Positions 23,058 to 33,900 are shown, counted from the stretch's first letter. The stretch: 64,000 nt of DNA from Microcebus murinus (GCF_040939455.1 NC_134129.1:19294001-19358000); one strand, 5' to 3'. Numbers and translations are program-made. Notes: a model not told the origin generated them from the letters alone.

Positions 23058-23399
23058 AGACAAGCTTAGATAGAGTTCTTCTTTTGTCCATTTGCATTTT
23101 AAAAAGACTTCCAATAATCACCCAAAATGCTGCTTAAGCATAAATATGACTCATAATTTCGTTAAAAAGTTTTTCTGTTTTCTTTTATTTCAGACATCAT
23201 GAGTCAAATTCAGTTGTTCAACAGTGAAAGCCCTTCTGTCGTGCATTATGATTTTATCACTATAATCTATATTATGCCATGTGGTTTTTAAACTGTGTAA
23301 GATAGAGAGAGAACGTCAAGAGCTTTAATCACATAATACATGACTTGTGTCTAAAGCATACACAAAAATGAATCTTTTTGAAATTGAAGAAATACCTCA

Positions 23400-23800
23400 A
23401 GGTGCTCTATGAATTAGTAAAGTCATTTTACAATAGGGAACTGATTTAAAGTTTTCATAAATCCTAGTGAAGGAAAACATTTTCAGCTAATCAAATTAGC
23501 TGTTTAACTTGCTGCAGCAACTTTAATTGAAACTAAATCAAGTAATTTGCATAAATCACACCATCAAATGTTTTTCTTGAAATCTATTTGGTTGTGATTT
23601 GTATAAAGAATAAGTACTCAAAGATATTAACAACAGCCAGGCCTCTGAAACTCATTGTAGTATTACGGAACATTTGTAAATGTGTCATTGCTTAATTAGA
23701 TTTAATATTTTAATGCTTTGTACAATTTAAAGTTATTCATTGTGGAAAAACTAGGTCTAAATTATATTGCCTTCAGTGATTTTCCGAGGAGGAATTCAGG
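23400..23800. promoter_or_regulatory. Possible conserved enhancer-like block with homeodomain and POU motifs
   Basis: No repeat signature is visible here. TAATCAAATTA at 23488-23498 is an exact match to the paired-class homeodomain dimer site P3 (TAATYNRATTA), and sits inside a larger inverted repeat with arms CAGCTAAT/ATTAGCTG (23484-23502). A perfect POU octamer, ATTTGCAT, follows at 23545-23552. Further AT-rich homeobox-like words (CTTAATTAGATTTAAT) occur near 23693. Clusters of this type are common in developmental enhancers in gene deserts. Function is inferred from motifs only. Confidence 0.3.
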
Positions 23801-23944
23801 TTATGAAATGTGTTATTTACCAAATAACTAAGTAGATTTACTCCACTGCATTAAAACACACGCTATGTTGCTTTTAAGACTGTGATCCATGTATTTATTT
23901 ATGGGATAAATCTTTTTTCTCCCTTCATCATACATGACCTGCTC

Positions 23945-24158
23945 TTCAAAAATGTTTGGCTTTTTCTTGGATGATGTGCATGGATATTTTTAAAATATAA
24001 AGAAAATAAATATATATATATATATATAAATTTACAGTTAGGTATTAAATATTATTTATACAAATCTAATTATGATTTCATGTTCTCAGTCACATGAGTT
24101 TATTTTGCATTTTGACCATTTTGCTCAGATATTACCCAGGAATGATTTAAATGGTTAA
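23945..24158 (+). repeat. Copy A of a segment repeated 4 kb downstream
   Basis: The segment from TTCAAAAATGTTTGGC through GGCTTTTTCTTGGATGATGT, AGGTATTAAATATTATTTATAC and GAGTTTATTTTGCATTTTGACC to GAATGATTTAAAT is closely matched, in the same orientation, by 27999-28213. An AT dinucleotide run at about 24008-24030 distinguishes this copy. The sequence outside both copies diverges abruptly. It is either two copies of an unrecognised interspersed repeat or an old local duplication. Confidence 0.7.
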
Positions 24159-24552
24159 GAGTGAGTCACTCCATGCATACACAGAGGAAGAGTTAATATC
24201 GTTGAAATGATCTTTTATTGGATCTCCCTCCCTAAAATCTGCCTTATCCCTTTTATTCTCTTTATTACAAAAAAAATCACACTATTTATATAGTGTATAT
24301 ATACAGTACAAAGAATAAAATGAATGACCACCATGTACCCACTGCCCAGCTTAAGGGAAGATCATTACTCAGATCTTTGAAGCCATGTGGACTTACCAAA
24401 TATATTCCTTTTTCCCATCCTCAGAGGTAGATACTACCATGATTTTTGTTCATGATTTACTGTGTTTCTTTGTGTTTAAGCCATATCCATGGTTGTCTCT
24501 GAACAACAAAGGGTTTACTTTTACTTGTTTTTGCAATTTACGTAAACATGGG

Positions 24553-25930
24553 ATTCACTTATTTACTCATTCAACAAGTATCTGTTGAGTACGTATTATG
24601 TGCCAAGCCTTATTTTTTCCCAATATTAATACTTATTGCGATAAAATTTTTAAAATTAAACATACTTATTTAAGTTTTAGAATTAAAAATACTTATCACG
24701 ATAAAATTTTTAGAATTCTAAAAATAAAATTTTTTAGAATTAAAAGAATCTTTGTGAGGAGATAAATTTACACGAGTGTAAGAATTGACACAAAAGGACA
24801 AGAGTGTAACGCAGCAAGAACTCTTAAAAAGTGACATGGTCTTCACAGGTTCTAGGATAAGATGCTTTTCATACCTTTAGTTGCCTCAACGTGTCCACAA
24901 GACCAAAACAAACCTTAACGGAAAACTGAGAGGAAATGGCTGAGGAAAAATGAAGATACAGCAGTGAAAAGAACAGACCCAAAGACAAAAATCTCCTAAT
25001 CACAAGGAGCTTACAAGCCAGTGGCAGACACGATCAATGAGCAAAGGAAATAAGTCAAACACATCTAGCATACTTTAATGACAGGTGTGAGAGAGAAAAG
25101 GCGGCAGGGAACAACATTATGAAATAATAAGGGTTCGGTATATTTGGTTAAGGTGTCACTGAAAAAGTGACTTTTGACTAAAGACCTAAAGAAAATGAGT
25201 GGATTAGGCATGTAGACAGAGAGAAATGGGAAACAGGAAATTCAAAGTCCCCCCCCCCCCCCCGAGGTAACCAGAGATGACCAGGAGAGGCACCTGTTTA
25301 AAGCAGAGGGAATCAGGCAGGTACAGAGGGCCAGGCTAGAGGATGTAGGGGTCAGGGAGGTGACAGTAGCCAGATCTTGTTGGGGCCTGATAAGGACTTC
25401 GGCCTTCAGCTGGAAGCCTTGGGAGGAGGAGTCTGAGCAGAGCTGCAGCTCTTCATTGCAACTGGATCGCTCTGCTCATGTGCTAAGAATAGGCTACAGG
25501 GACTTCAGCCAAGGCAAGAGCAAGAAGTCCAATTAGGAGGTTACGCAGAAATCCAGACAAGAAATGTTGTCAGCGTACACCAGGAGGGCCGAAGTGCTGT
25601 TACTGGGAAGCAGAAAAATCGTGGACATGTTTTGGAAGCGGAGCCAACAGAATTTGCTGACACAGGCAGGGTGTGATAGAAGAGACTCAAGGCCTGGGAA
25701 ACTTCTAGAAGAAAATGGTGTATCTCAGGGCATTTACTACCTGGGATGTGCAGCCTGCAGGAGGAGCTCGTGTTTGTTGCCAGGGGATTCTTTTAATCTT
25801 AGTTACAGCTGTGTTATGAATGAGAGAGACGTATGAGTCATCACTGTGAATATGCTAAGTAAAGTAGGTGATTGGAGACTACCACGGAAGATGAAGCACA
25901 GGGTTTAAACTAGACAAAAAAATTTGGAAA
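24553..25930 (-). repeat. Long L2 LINE segment, minus strand, with an interruption
   Basis: Read on the plus strand, ACTCATTCAACAAGTATCTGTTGAG and TATGTGCCAAGCC (24553-24611) are the reversed L2 3' terminus. After unrelated AT-rich DNA (about 24612-24944) the element resumes with ATACAGCAGTGAAAAGAACAGACC, GGAGCTTACAAGCCAGTGGCAGACA and onward to GCAGAGGGAATCAGGCAGG, CCAGATCTTGTTGGGGCC, GGAGGTTACGCAGAAATCCAGACAAGAAATG. This is the reversed L2 3' UTR and ORF-tail order over about 1 kb. The 90-codon plus-strand frame at 25564-25836 is a shadow of this element. A C15 homopolymer sits at 25249-25263. Confidence 0.8.
24628..24747. repeat. Imperfect 60-bp tandem duplication
   Basis: AATACTTATTGCGATAAAAT at 24628 recurs as AATACTTATCACGATAAAAT at 24688, each followed by TTTTA(A/G)AATT.. 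and ending with a TTAGAATTAAA word. The period is 60 bp. It lies in the AT-rich interruption of the L2. Confidence 0.7.
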
Positions 25931-25934
25931 TCGT

Positions 25935-27147
25935 TAGCATATAAATGTTCTTTATTAATTTTATTGCTATAGGTACTCGGATCTATGAATCTTTATGTGA
26001 ATATTTCTTTAGCATTATCTGGTCAATTTTGAAGTAATTTTTATATTATTTTTGACTTTTAAAAATTCTGCAACTTCGATTAGATATGTTTGCTTTTTCT
26101 GATTGTATATATTTCATTCCCTAATCTCTTTCAAAATTGCCAATTCGTTGTTTTTGAGCTACATTACATGTGTATTTCTTCAGAGCTGTCTTCAACTTCA
26201 CTTTCTCTATACCTTTGTTTATCTGAAGTTTACTCCGTTCATTGAATTTTTTACTTCGACCATTATATTTTAACTTCTATTTTTCTTTGTGTTTTTATTT
26301 GGTTGGTTTTGATTTTTCTTTAAATCTGTCTGATCACTTTCTCAGTCTTTTCGGGCGTTGCTGCTTTTCTATTATACATTTTATTTTTCTGCCTATTGAA
26401 CATATTTATTTTATCTTTGGTGTTTGATAATTTTAATATTTTCAGTCTTTGCACAAATGATTCTTCATGCATTTTTCTTGCATCGTTTACTTTTGTTGCA
26501 TTTTATCAGCTATTATTTTATTAATTTTTATGACTTTCACTGACAGTAACTTCTCTTGTCCTTGGTAATTTTTTTTTTTATTTTGATTGCTTGGTTGTTA
26601 GAATTTCATTTGTGAGAAACTTTGAGATTATTTTATAATGTACATCTTTTTAACTTATTTACAGTTGATTCTTACAGTCATATTGGGACATTGCTAACTT
26701 AGGTAACTTTAAATTAAAAATCTGGTTCAATCTTTTGCACTGTACTTCGAAACCCATTAAAGTAATGGCTCTTGGTTATTAATTAGGGATTTTATTTTCT
26801 TTTACTTATCCATTTGGAATGAGAACCTGGATTACACAGGGGTGGTATTCTGGTTTGATGTAAGAGTTTCTGATCTGTTCTCTCACTTTGGCTCAGGGCC
26901 AAGTCCAGTCTTTCGTTTTTCCTGCACATGATATATTAAAATTCATTCCCATTGCACATGCTTCATTTTCACTTACTTTCTGTAAGTATGTCTTAACATT
27001 TCTCTCCCCAAGGAATTCCTGTATTTTTGCCTTATGAGCTCAGTCATATGTTAAAATTACGATTATTAATTACTTAATATTTCTAGCAATGCTGTACACT
27101 GAATAGTTTCTGTATGATACAATATTACGTTCAACTGGAAATTGAAT
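25935..27147. other. No gene seen; AT-rich, possibly an eroded L1-type element on the minus strand
   Basis: Strongly T-rich on the plus strand from about 26040 to 27000. Words such as CTGCCTATTGAACATATTTATTTTATC and GTTTGATAATTTTAATATT resemble reversed sequences from the 5' part of very old L1s, but I cannot place them confidently. Confidence 0.3.
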
Positions 27148-27434
27148 TCAATGGTCTTCTTTACAATCCAAATTGCAACTCATAGGTTCATTTTTGTTAA
27201 ATGGGTTTGTACAACTGTTTCTTTGTTCAGCAGTTTGTGGATTCTCTTCTTTGGCTAATGTGGAAGTGTCTTCATGATGTAGACTCTTCATTTGTTCCAA
27301 TTTCATAATGCTTTCTTGCATATAAAAATCAGCCACATCTTTCCCCAAATATATCATATACACTTTTATTTTATGATTTTGTATGTCTTTCTCCCTTTCT
27401 TTGATATATGCCTTCTCTTTTGTCACCAGGATTT
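27148..27434 (-). other. Open frame with an acceptor-like 5' boundary, unidentified
   Basis: On the minus strand the sequence ACTTGTTTTAG|AAATCC gives an acceptor-like boundary at 27434. An open frame then runs about 95 codons to a TGA at 27148-27150. The peptide is charged and Lys/Glu-rich in the N-terminal part, with residues such as KLEQMKSLHHEDTSTLAKEE and a cysteine-containing tail ending LDCKEDH. No methionine starts the frame. It could be a terminal-exon relic, a fragment of an old transposon ORF, or chance in AT-rich DNA. No family was recognised. Confidence 0.2.
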
Positions 27435-27576
27435 CTAAAACAAGTTTCTAATACTCATTTTGGCTTTTAATTTTCCCCTGATAAAAAACGTTCTCCAAGC
27501 TGTGTCCCACAAGATATTTTTGAATTGCAAAACATTTTGTAGTTTAGAATTTTTTGATACAGTCTTGCTATTTCAG

Positions 27577-27897
27577 TCAAGGATGGATTACATATGCAAC
27601 ACTGGTCCCATAAGATTATAATTCCTTATTTTTACTGTACCTTTTCTATGTTTAAATATGTTTAGACATACAAATATTTACCATTGTGTTAAAATTGCCT
27701 GTAGTATTCAGTACTAACATGCCGTACAGGTTTATTGCCTAGGAGCAATAGGCTATTGCATATAGCCTAGGTGTGTAGTAGGCTATACCATCTAGATTTG
27801 TGTAAGAAACACTCTATAATGTTCTCCACACATCAACAAAATCACACAAAATGCATTTCTCAGGACATATGCCTGTCATTAAGGAAAGCATGGCTGA
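27577..27897. mobile_element. Non-autonomous DNA transposon (MITE), Tigger/pogo-like family
   Basis: Blocks ACTGGTCCCATAAGATTATAA, CTGTACCTTTTCTATGTTTAAATATG, ATTGCCTGTAGTATTCAGTAC, CTAGGAGCAATAGGCTATTGC, GTGTAGTAGGCTATACCATC and ATGCATTTCTCAGGACATATGCC reproduce, in order, a familiar primate repeat whose termini read CAGTCATGCGTCGCTTAACG. The ends seen here, CAGTCAAGGATG and (reversed) CAGCCATGCTTTCCTTAATG, are degraded forms of that inverted repeat. The exact family name is not assigned. Confidence 0.75.
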
Positions 27898-27998
27898 ATT
27901 TTCCCATATTGTCCTTCTGACAATATGCAAAGTTTTTACAAGTTAACATGTACAGATAACATTGTGAAAATGGGTTTATTGTCATCTAAAATTGGATT

Positions 27999-28213
27999 TT
28001 CAAAACAAACTTGGCTTTTTCTTGGATGATATGCGTGGATATTTTTTAAAATATACATAGAAAATAAAAATGTATATGTAAGTTTACATTTAGGTATTAA
28101 ATATAGTTTACACAAACCTGATTATAATTTCATTTTCTAAGTCACATGAGTGTATTTTGCATTTTGACCGTCTTTGCCCAGACCTTACCCAGCAATGACT
28201 TAAATTTTAGGAA
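27999..28213 (+). repeat. Copy B of the repeated segment (see 23945-24158)
   Basis: TTGGCTTTTTCTTGGATGAT, AGGTATTAAATATAGTTTACAC, AAGTCACATGAGTGTATTTTGC and AGCAATGACTTAAAT parallel copy A with scattered substitutions and small indels. The AT run of copy A is replaced by AAAAATGTATATGTAAG. Orientation is the same. Confidence 0.7.
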
Positions 28214-28224
28214 CTCCAGGCTTT

Positions 28225-28345
28225 CTAAATCTAAATGACCAGGGTTAAAATCCTAGCTCTGGTGATTTTTACACACCTTGAGAACTTATTTTAAATTTCT
28301 CTAAACCTCATTTTCTCCAACTGTATAATGGAGATAATATCTACT
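28225..28345 (+). repeat. MIR SINE fragment
   Basis: AAATGACCAGGGTTAAAATCC, TAGCTCTGGTGATTTTTACAC and CTAAACCTCATTTTCTCCAACTGTATAATGGAGATAATATC match MIR (GGGTTCAAATCCCAGCTCTG .. TCATCTGTAAAATGGGGATAATA). The 3' part has been replaced by the tetranucleotide repeat that follows. Confidence 0.8.
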
Positions 28346-28440
28346 TATTATCTATCTATTATCTCTATTATCTATCATCTATCTGTATCATTATCAATTG
28401 TCAGCTATCCATCCATCTTCTATCTATTTCTAATGTATTT
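28336..28440. repeat. Degenerate (TATC)n tetranucleotide repeat
   Basis: TTATCTATCTATTATCTCTATTATCTATCATCTATCTG and CATCTTCTATCTATTTC form an impure TATC/CATC run growing out of the ATAATATC end of the MIR. Confidence 0.9.
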
Positions 28441-28452
28441 ATAGTTGAAAAT

Positions 28453-28507
28453 AAGTAACATAATATTGATCATACTGAATAAGTAACATACATTGATCAT
28501 ACTGAAT
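28453..28507. repeat. 28-bp tandem duplication
   Basis: AAGTAACATA(ATATT)GATCATACTGAAT at 28453-28480 is repeated as AAGTAACATACATTGATCATACTGAAT at 28481-28507, with one gap and one substitution. Confidence 0.9.
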
Positions 28508-28514
28508 TTCTCAC

Positions 28515-28910
28515 AATTCTTCAACTGATCTATGCTCTCTCCTTATTTTCTGGCCTTTTGTTTATAAACTTAATTCTTTTTAGAGCACTTTCTGTTCAAT
28601 TCCTTCTCTGGGATTACTTTTACTCATGAATGTACTTCCAATGTAGATGCTCTTTCCTCTGGAAAAACTCTGCATGTCTCCCAAATCCTGGGTTGCATGA
28701 CTACTTTATCTTGTTCTTTTAGCAACCTATGCTTTTCTCTTATCATGACACTTACCTGACTGTGCTGCAGAGGTCTGCTACAGTTTTTCAAACATCTATC
28801 CCCATAAACTCTGAGTTTCTGAAGGATGAGAAACATGCAAATGCATCATTGTATAATACTTTCAGTATTTGACAGAGTATGTGCCCAATAAACGGTGAAT
28901 TAATGAATGG
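28515..28910 (+). repeat. L2 LINE, 3' end
   Basis: GGATGCTCTTTCCTCTGG-like (28646), CTTATCATGACACTTACC, AACTCTGAGTTTCTGAAGGATGAG and ATTTGACAGAGTATGTGCCCAATAAACGGTGAATTAATGAATGG follow the L2 3' UTR. A second, weaker L2-like stretch (TAGTAAGATTCTTGAGGCAAGGC) lies at about 28965-29115. Confidence 0.7.
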
Positions 28911-29115
28911 ACGACCCAATGAATTTTGACATTATTTGATGAGGCAATGTTTAGATCTTATCCTCCCTAAAGCTTTTATTTCTCTGTAGCATAGATGTTC
29001 TCAACCCCACTATTAGCGTTTACCGCTCTATAATTTGCGTTGGTATGTATCTTTAATATAAGCGTGTGTTTCCTTCACTCGTTAGTAAGATTCTTGAGGC
29101 AAGGCTTGTACTTTG

Positions 29116-31377
29116 CTGCACTGCCTTGGCAAGATACTATCAACATTTGGCTTTTCAGATGATAGCCCCTACAAGTTGGGGCTACCAATAGGGTCTGAAC
29201 GTTTGTAACTGTCTCATTTTTCTTTTGCCCTTTCCTTTGCCCTATGTTCTCCTGGCTAGCGTAAAGCATATTCCTCTGATATTTAAGCTAAGCGTGTCCT
29301 ATGCTTCAATGTTATTCTTCCTTTCTTAGTTGAATGTGAATGTAAGAATCTACTCTGTTAGCAAAGCATTACCATATAATGTATTATATTAATTCTTCGA
29401 TAAAATATTAATTGAATAACACGTATTCACTCCAAGGTATGACAGGTTTAGTTCTTTTGAACCTCCTTAAGTGTTTCTTTATTTAGCAAATAGCACAAAC
29501 CTTTCCCTTGTGAATCAGTTTTTATTTTGTGTGCTATAGGTACGAAACCAATTTACATAATTCTCCGGATTTAAACAATTCTTGAGGGTGAGGGAAAAAC
29601 CATTTGTTAAATAATAAATATAATGCAATTAGTTATCTTATATCACAGCATAGAGCTTAAATTGAGAAGATTAATAATGCAAGCAACTTCCTAGTCTGAA
29701 GTATGCATAGCAGGATCTTTGGGAAGGGTGAGGCACCTTCTACATTACCCTTTCAACTGGAACCTTGCTATTTTCTCTCCCGTGTCTTCTGCAGACCTGC
29801 AAACACAAGAAAGAACAAGGCTCTGCAACTGTTTGCATACTATTGAAATGCTGCTGAGTCCTACTGCAGTCCTTGGACAGGCCATTAAAAATAAATGGAC
29901 CATGCTCTCAATCTCCAGTTAGCAAAGCCTATATTAACCTATATTATTTTAAAGCCATATATTGATAGAACACATGTCCATTGCCTTACTTAATACTGAA
30001 TTTTAATATGCTCTTTTCATTCTTAATAATACAGGTCAGTAGTTTCAAGACCTCCCTCAAAGACTTCTCTGATGAAGACTGTGGGGGTGAGCAAAGCAAC
30101 CTACTAGATTTCCTCATAAGTGCCCCATAGAAACACATCAGAGAAGAATCTGATATATTCTTATGGGCTCCTAGGAAGTTTTTCAAATGAAATAAAAACT
30201 AAATTAATAGTGAAATTATAGGCAGCAAGTTTCCCTCTTTAGCTTCATGACATAGAGAGGTGTAAAATTTCTGCAGTGCATCCTGTTAATAAACACAAAA
30301 TGTATCATTTATTCATGATCTAGTTCTCTTCCTACTCTGCTCCTACTCTGCCTACACCGATGCTTTCGGCAGGTCACAGTGGTGTTCACTCTCAGCTTTC
30401 CTTTCTGTCAATATGAGTTTTGCATTACATTCTGACCTGTGAGCTGATTTACAGAATCAAATCCTATGAATCACTCGTGTCCAGGAGTGGCAAAGAATAG
30501 ATCACGCGATTCCACATTCAGGTTGACGCTATAGAATTTGCATTTAAAATAAAGAATGAAAAATAGTCTCAGACTATGGGAAGTAGTACACTGGGAAATT
30601 TTCTGGCTTTAAATAATGTACATTGGATTTTATTATTCAATATAGACACCTCCCCTTAGGTTTCAGGCAAAGAAACAGATGCCATGCCTTCTGTAAATCA
30701 CAAGAAAATTTTCCATGCAAGATGATTGACCGGAGGCCTGAAGGCAGTTTTATGACTGGGAAATATAATAGCCCACGTACTCTAAAGAGTATTTGCATAA
30801 ATTATAGAAAGAAATCCTGATTCATGCGTGCCTCTGGGTAACAAATCCATGACAAATGAGTAATTTAATTTTCTAAAAAGCAATATTCAAATAACATCCT
30901 TGTCAGTCATTGATAGGGGGATCATTATTCATAATTTATAATAATACATACTCTCTTCCTTGTAGATTATCATTTAGAAAAGTACTTCATTCTACAGTCT
31001 TCGATTGCAGTCCCGAGAAGTGATAAAAATATCTCACAACATTTGTAATGAAAAGTCTATACAAGCAAAATATAACAGCTTGAACTAGTGACATCAGAGA
31101 AAATTAAACTGCTTCTCTAGATACCTTTTCAAGGTTGTAAAGATGCAGGTTGTGAAATGAAAGCACTGTAGGCTTGCTTCAGATTGCATATGCTAATTTC
31201 GTTTTTTATCTCTCAGTGTTCCAGGAAAAATAACCATTGCTATTTACCACCTGGATCCAGCGAATCCATTTTATTTTTTAAATTTTACCCTTTTAATATT
31301 TTAGTCACTATTCAACTAATTTATAGAAATAAAAATAGTAACAGTGAAAGTTTTTATTAAAATTTTTATTTAACTTT
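29116..31377. other. No gene seen; unassigned AT-rich sequence
   Basis: About 2.2 kb without a recognised repeat or coding signal. Several 60-70 codon frames occur on both strands (for example 29719-29922 plus and 29986-30186 minus) with no exon or domain evidence. This might hold conserved noncoding DNA or very old repeats. Confidence 0.4.
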
Positions 31378-31995
31378 TCTTATTTTAAGATAATTGTAGG
31401 TTCATATGAGGTTGTAAGAAATAATAGATTCTGTGGACCCTTAACTCATTTTCCCCAATGAAAACATGGTGTGAAAATATAATAAAATATTACAAACAGG
31501 ATATTGACATTGAGACAGTCAAGATACCTATCTTTTCTACCACCACACACATCCCTCATGTTGCCACTGTATGGCCACATCCACTTCCCTACAGTCCACT
31601 TAAACCCTACCAGCCACTAATCTGTTCTCTATTTCTACAATTTTATCATTTCAGCAAAGTTATATCAATGGAATCATAGAATATGCAACTTTTTGATATT
31701 AGCTTTTTACACTCAGCATAATTTTTTTAGAGATTGATCCAGGCTGTGTGTGCATATCAATAGTTTGTTCCTCTTTATTTCTTAGTAGTATTCCATGGTT
31801 TGGAGATGCCATAGTTTGTTTAGCCATTTAGTTTTTGGAGGTTGAAGGACATCTGGGTTGTTTCTAATTTGGAACTATTCTGAATAAAACTGATCTAAAC
31901 ATTTGTGTACATTCCCCCCCCCCTTTTTAACATAAATTGCCTTTCTCTGGAATAAAAGCCCAGAGGAATACAATTAATAGTTTCTATGAAAATTG

Positions 31996-32388
31996 CATGT
32001 TTTGAGATCTTAGTTATAAATTCTTTGCCTAGGTTGAAGTCCAAAAGAGCTTTGCCTATCTTTTCATCTAGATTTTTTATCATTTCAAGGCTTAGATTTA
32101 AGTCTTTTCTCCATCTTGAATTAATTTGTGTAGGGGTCCTGTGTCATTCTTCTGCACGTGGCTATCCAGTTTTCCCAGCACCATAATCGAATCGACTTCC
32201 CTTTCCCAGTGTATGTTGTTGTCTGCTTTGTTGAATATTATTTGGTTGTACATAGATGGTTTTATTTCTGGGTTCTCTATTATGTTCCCTTGGTCTTTGT
32301 CTTTATTTTTATACCAGTACCATGCTATTTTGGTTCCTAGGGCTTTGTAGTATAGTTTGAAATCTGGTAATGTGATGCCTCCAGATTT

Positions 32389-32421
<33 letters not shown>

Positions 32422-33716
32422 ATGAAATTGCCTTGGCTATTTGGGCTCTTCTTTAGTTCCAAATGAAATATAAAACCCAAAGAGGCAAATACACTGACAA
32501 CAAAAATAAGTAAATGGGACTTGATTAAATTGAAAAACTTCTGTAGACCAAAAGAAATAATCAACAGAGCAAATAGACAACTTACAGAATGGAAGAAATT
32601 ATTCACAAACTATACATCCAATAAAGGGCTAATATCCAGAATTTAAGATGAACTCAAACAAATCATCAAGAAAAAAACAAACAGCCCCATCAAAAAGTGG
32701 GCAAAAGACATGAATAGAAGTCTTACAAAAGAGGATAGGTAAATGGCCAAGAAACAAATGACGAACTGCTCAAGGTCGCTAATCATCAGGGAAATGCAAA
32801 TTAAAACCACTTCCACTGTAAAAATGGCCATTATTAAAAAGTCAAAAAAACAATGAACACTGGTATGGATGCAGAGAGAAAAGAACACATATACACTGCT
32901 GGTAGATCTGAAAATTATTTAATAGTTCAACCTCTGTAGAAAACTGTATGGATATTCCTCAAAGACATAAATATACATTTACCATTTGACCCAGCAATCC
33001 CACTACTTGGTATCTACTCAAAGGAAAATAAGTCATTTTATCAGTAAAACAATTGTACTTGAATGTTTATTGCAGCAAAATTCACAATCACAAAGATGTG
33101 GAATCAAGCGAAGTGACCATCAATTCAGAGTGAATTAACAAAATGTGAGATATATATATATATATCCCATATATAATATATATCAATCACATATATAATG
33201 TATATCCCATATTTAATATATATGGCATATATAATTTAGATCATATATAATGTATAGATCACATATAATATATAACATGTAATCACATATATAATGTACA
33301 TCACATATATTGCATATATAACATATATATTATGTATATTATATATCACATATATATTAATACCATGGAGTACTATTCAGCCATAAAAAGGAATGTAATA
33401 ATGTCTTTTACAGGAACTTAGATGGAACTGAAGAACATTATCGTATGTGAAGGATCTCAGGAATGGGAAAACGAACACCACATCTACTCTGTAATAATTG
33501 GGAACTAATTGATGGGCACAGAGAGATGTAAAGGTCATTGGAAATCCAAAAGGGTGGAGAGGGATGGGAATAAAAACCTACCTATCAGGTACAATGAACA
33601 CTATTTGGGTGATGGGCACAATAATAGTCCTGATTTAGGCATTATAAAAGCTATCCATGCAACAAAAACATTTGCACCCCCTTAATATTTTTAAATGCAA
33701 AAAAAAAACCCAAAAA
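31996..33716 (+). mobile_element. L1 insertion with twin-priming 5' inversion
   Basis: From about 32478 to 33716 the element is plus-strand L1: AAATGGGACTTGATTAAATTG, ATGCAAATTAAAACCAC, CATTTGACCCAGCAATCCC, TACTATTCAGCCATAAAAAGG, TTTGCACCCCCTTAATATTT and poly-A. From about 32000 to 32470 it is minus-strand L1, the ORF2 part lying immediately upstream of that breakpoint (reversed: ACATTACCAGATTTCAAACT, CAAAGCCCTAGGAACCAAAA, GATAAAAAATCTAGATGAAA). This is the signature of twin priming. CATGTTTTG at 31996-32004 and 33717-33725 is a candidate short target duplication. A T29 run (32391-32419) has expanded in the inverted part. ORF2 is broken; nothing is functional. Confidence 0.85.
33143..33357. 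repeat. AT-rich minisatellite expanded inside the L1
   Basis: Degenerate units of about 18-24 bp of the form ATCACATATATAATGTAT and ATCCCATATATAATATAT are repeated about ten times. In an intact L1 this position holds only a short AT stretch before ACCATGGAGTACTATTCAGCC, so roughly 200 bp arose by expansion after insertion. Confidence 0.85.
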
Positions 33717-33900
33717 CATGTTTTGTATTTTTAAGAAACTTCCAAAATATTTTAGATAGCAGCTGTATCACTTTACATTATTACCAGCAATATATAAATG
33801 ATTTAGTTTTCCAGGGTCCACACAAACATTTTTGTTGTCATCATTTTATTTTAGCTGTTCTGGTGAAACTTATTTCAGTGATGAAATGCCTTGTAATCAA

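Larger units (their letters stand above)
31378..33900 (-). mobile_element. Old L1ME 3' region, minus strand, split by a younger L1
   Basis: The left piece (31378-31995) reads in reverse as L1ME ORF2 tail and 3' UTR: GTAGTATTCCATGGTTTGGAG, GTTTGTTTAGCCATTTAG, GACATCTGGGTTGTTTC, GGAATAAAAGCCCAGAGGAATACAATT on the plus strand. The right piece (about 33717-33900) continues the same element: TTTTTAAGAAACTTCCAAA, ATCACTTTACATTATTACCAGCAATATAT, GTTTTCCAGGGTCCACAC, ATTTTAGCTGTTCTGGTG. The L1 at 31996-33716 is a clean interruption. Confidence 0.8.

Noticed and set aside
25564..25836. 90-codon open frame that looks protein-like
   Set aside because: It lies in a minus-strand L2; the codons are an incidental reading of L2 sequence on the wrong strand.
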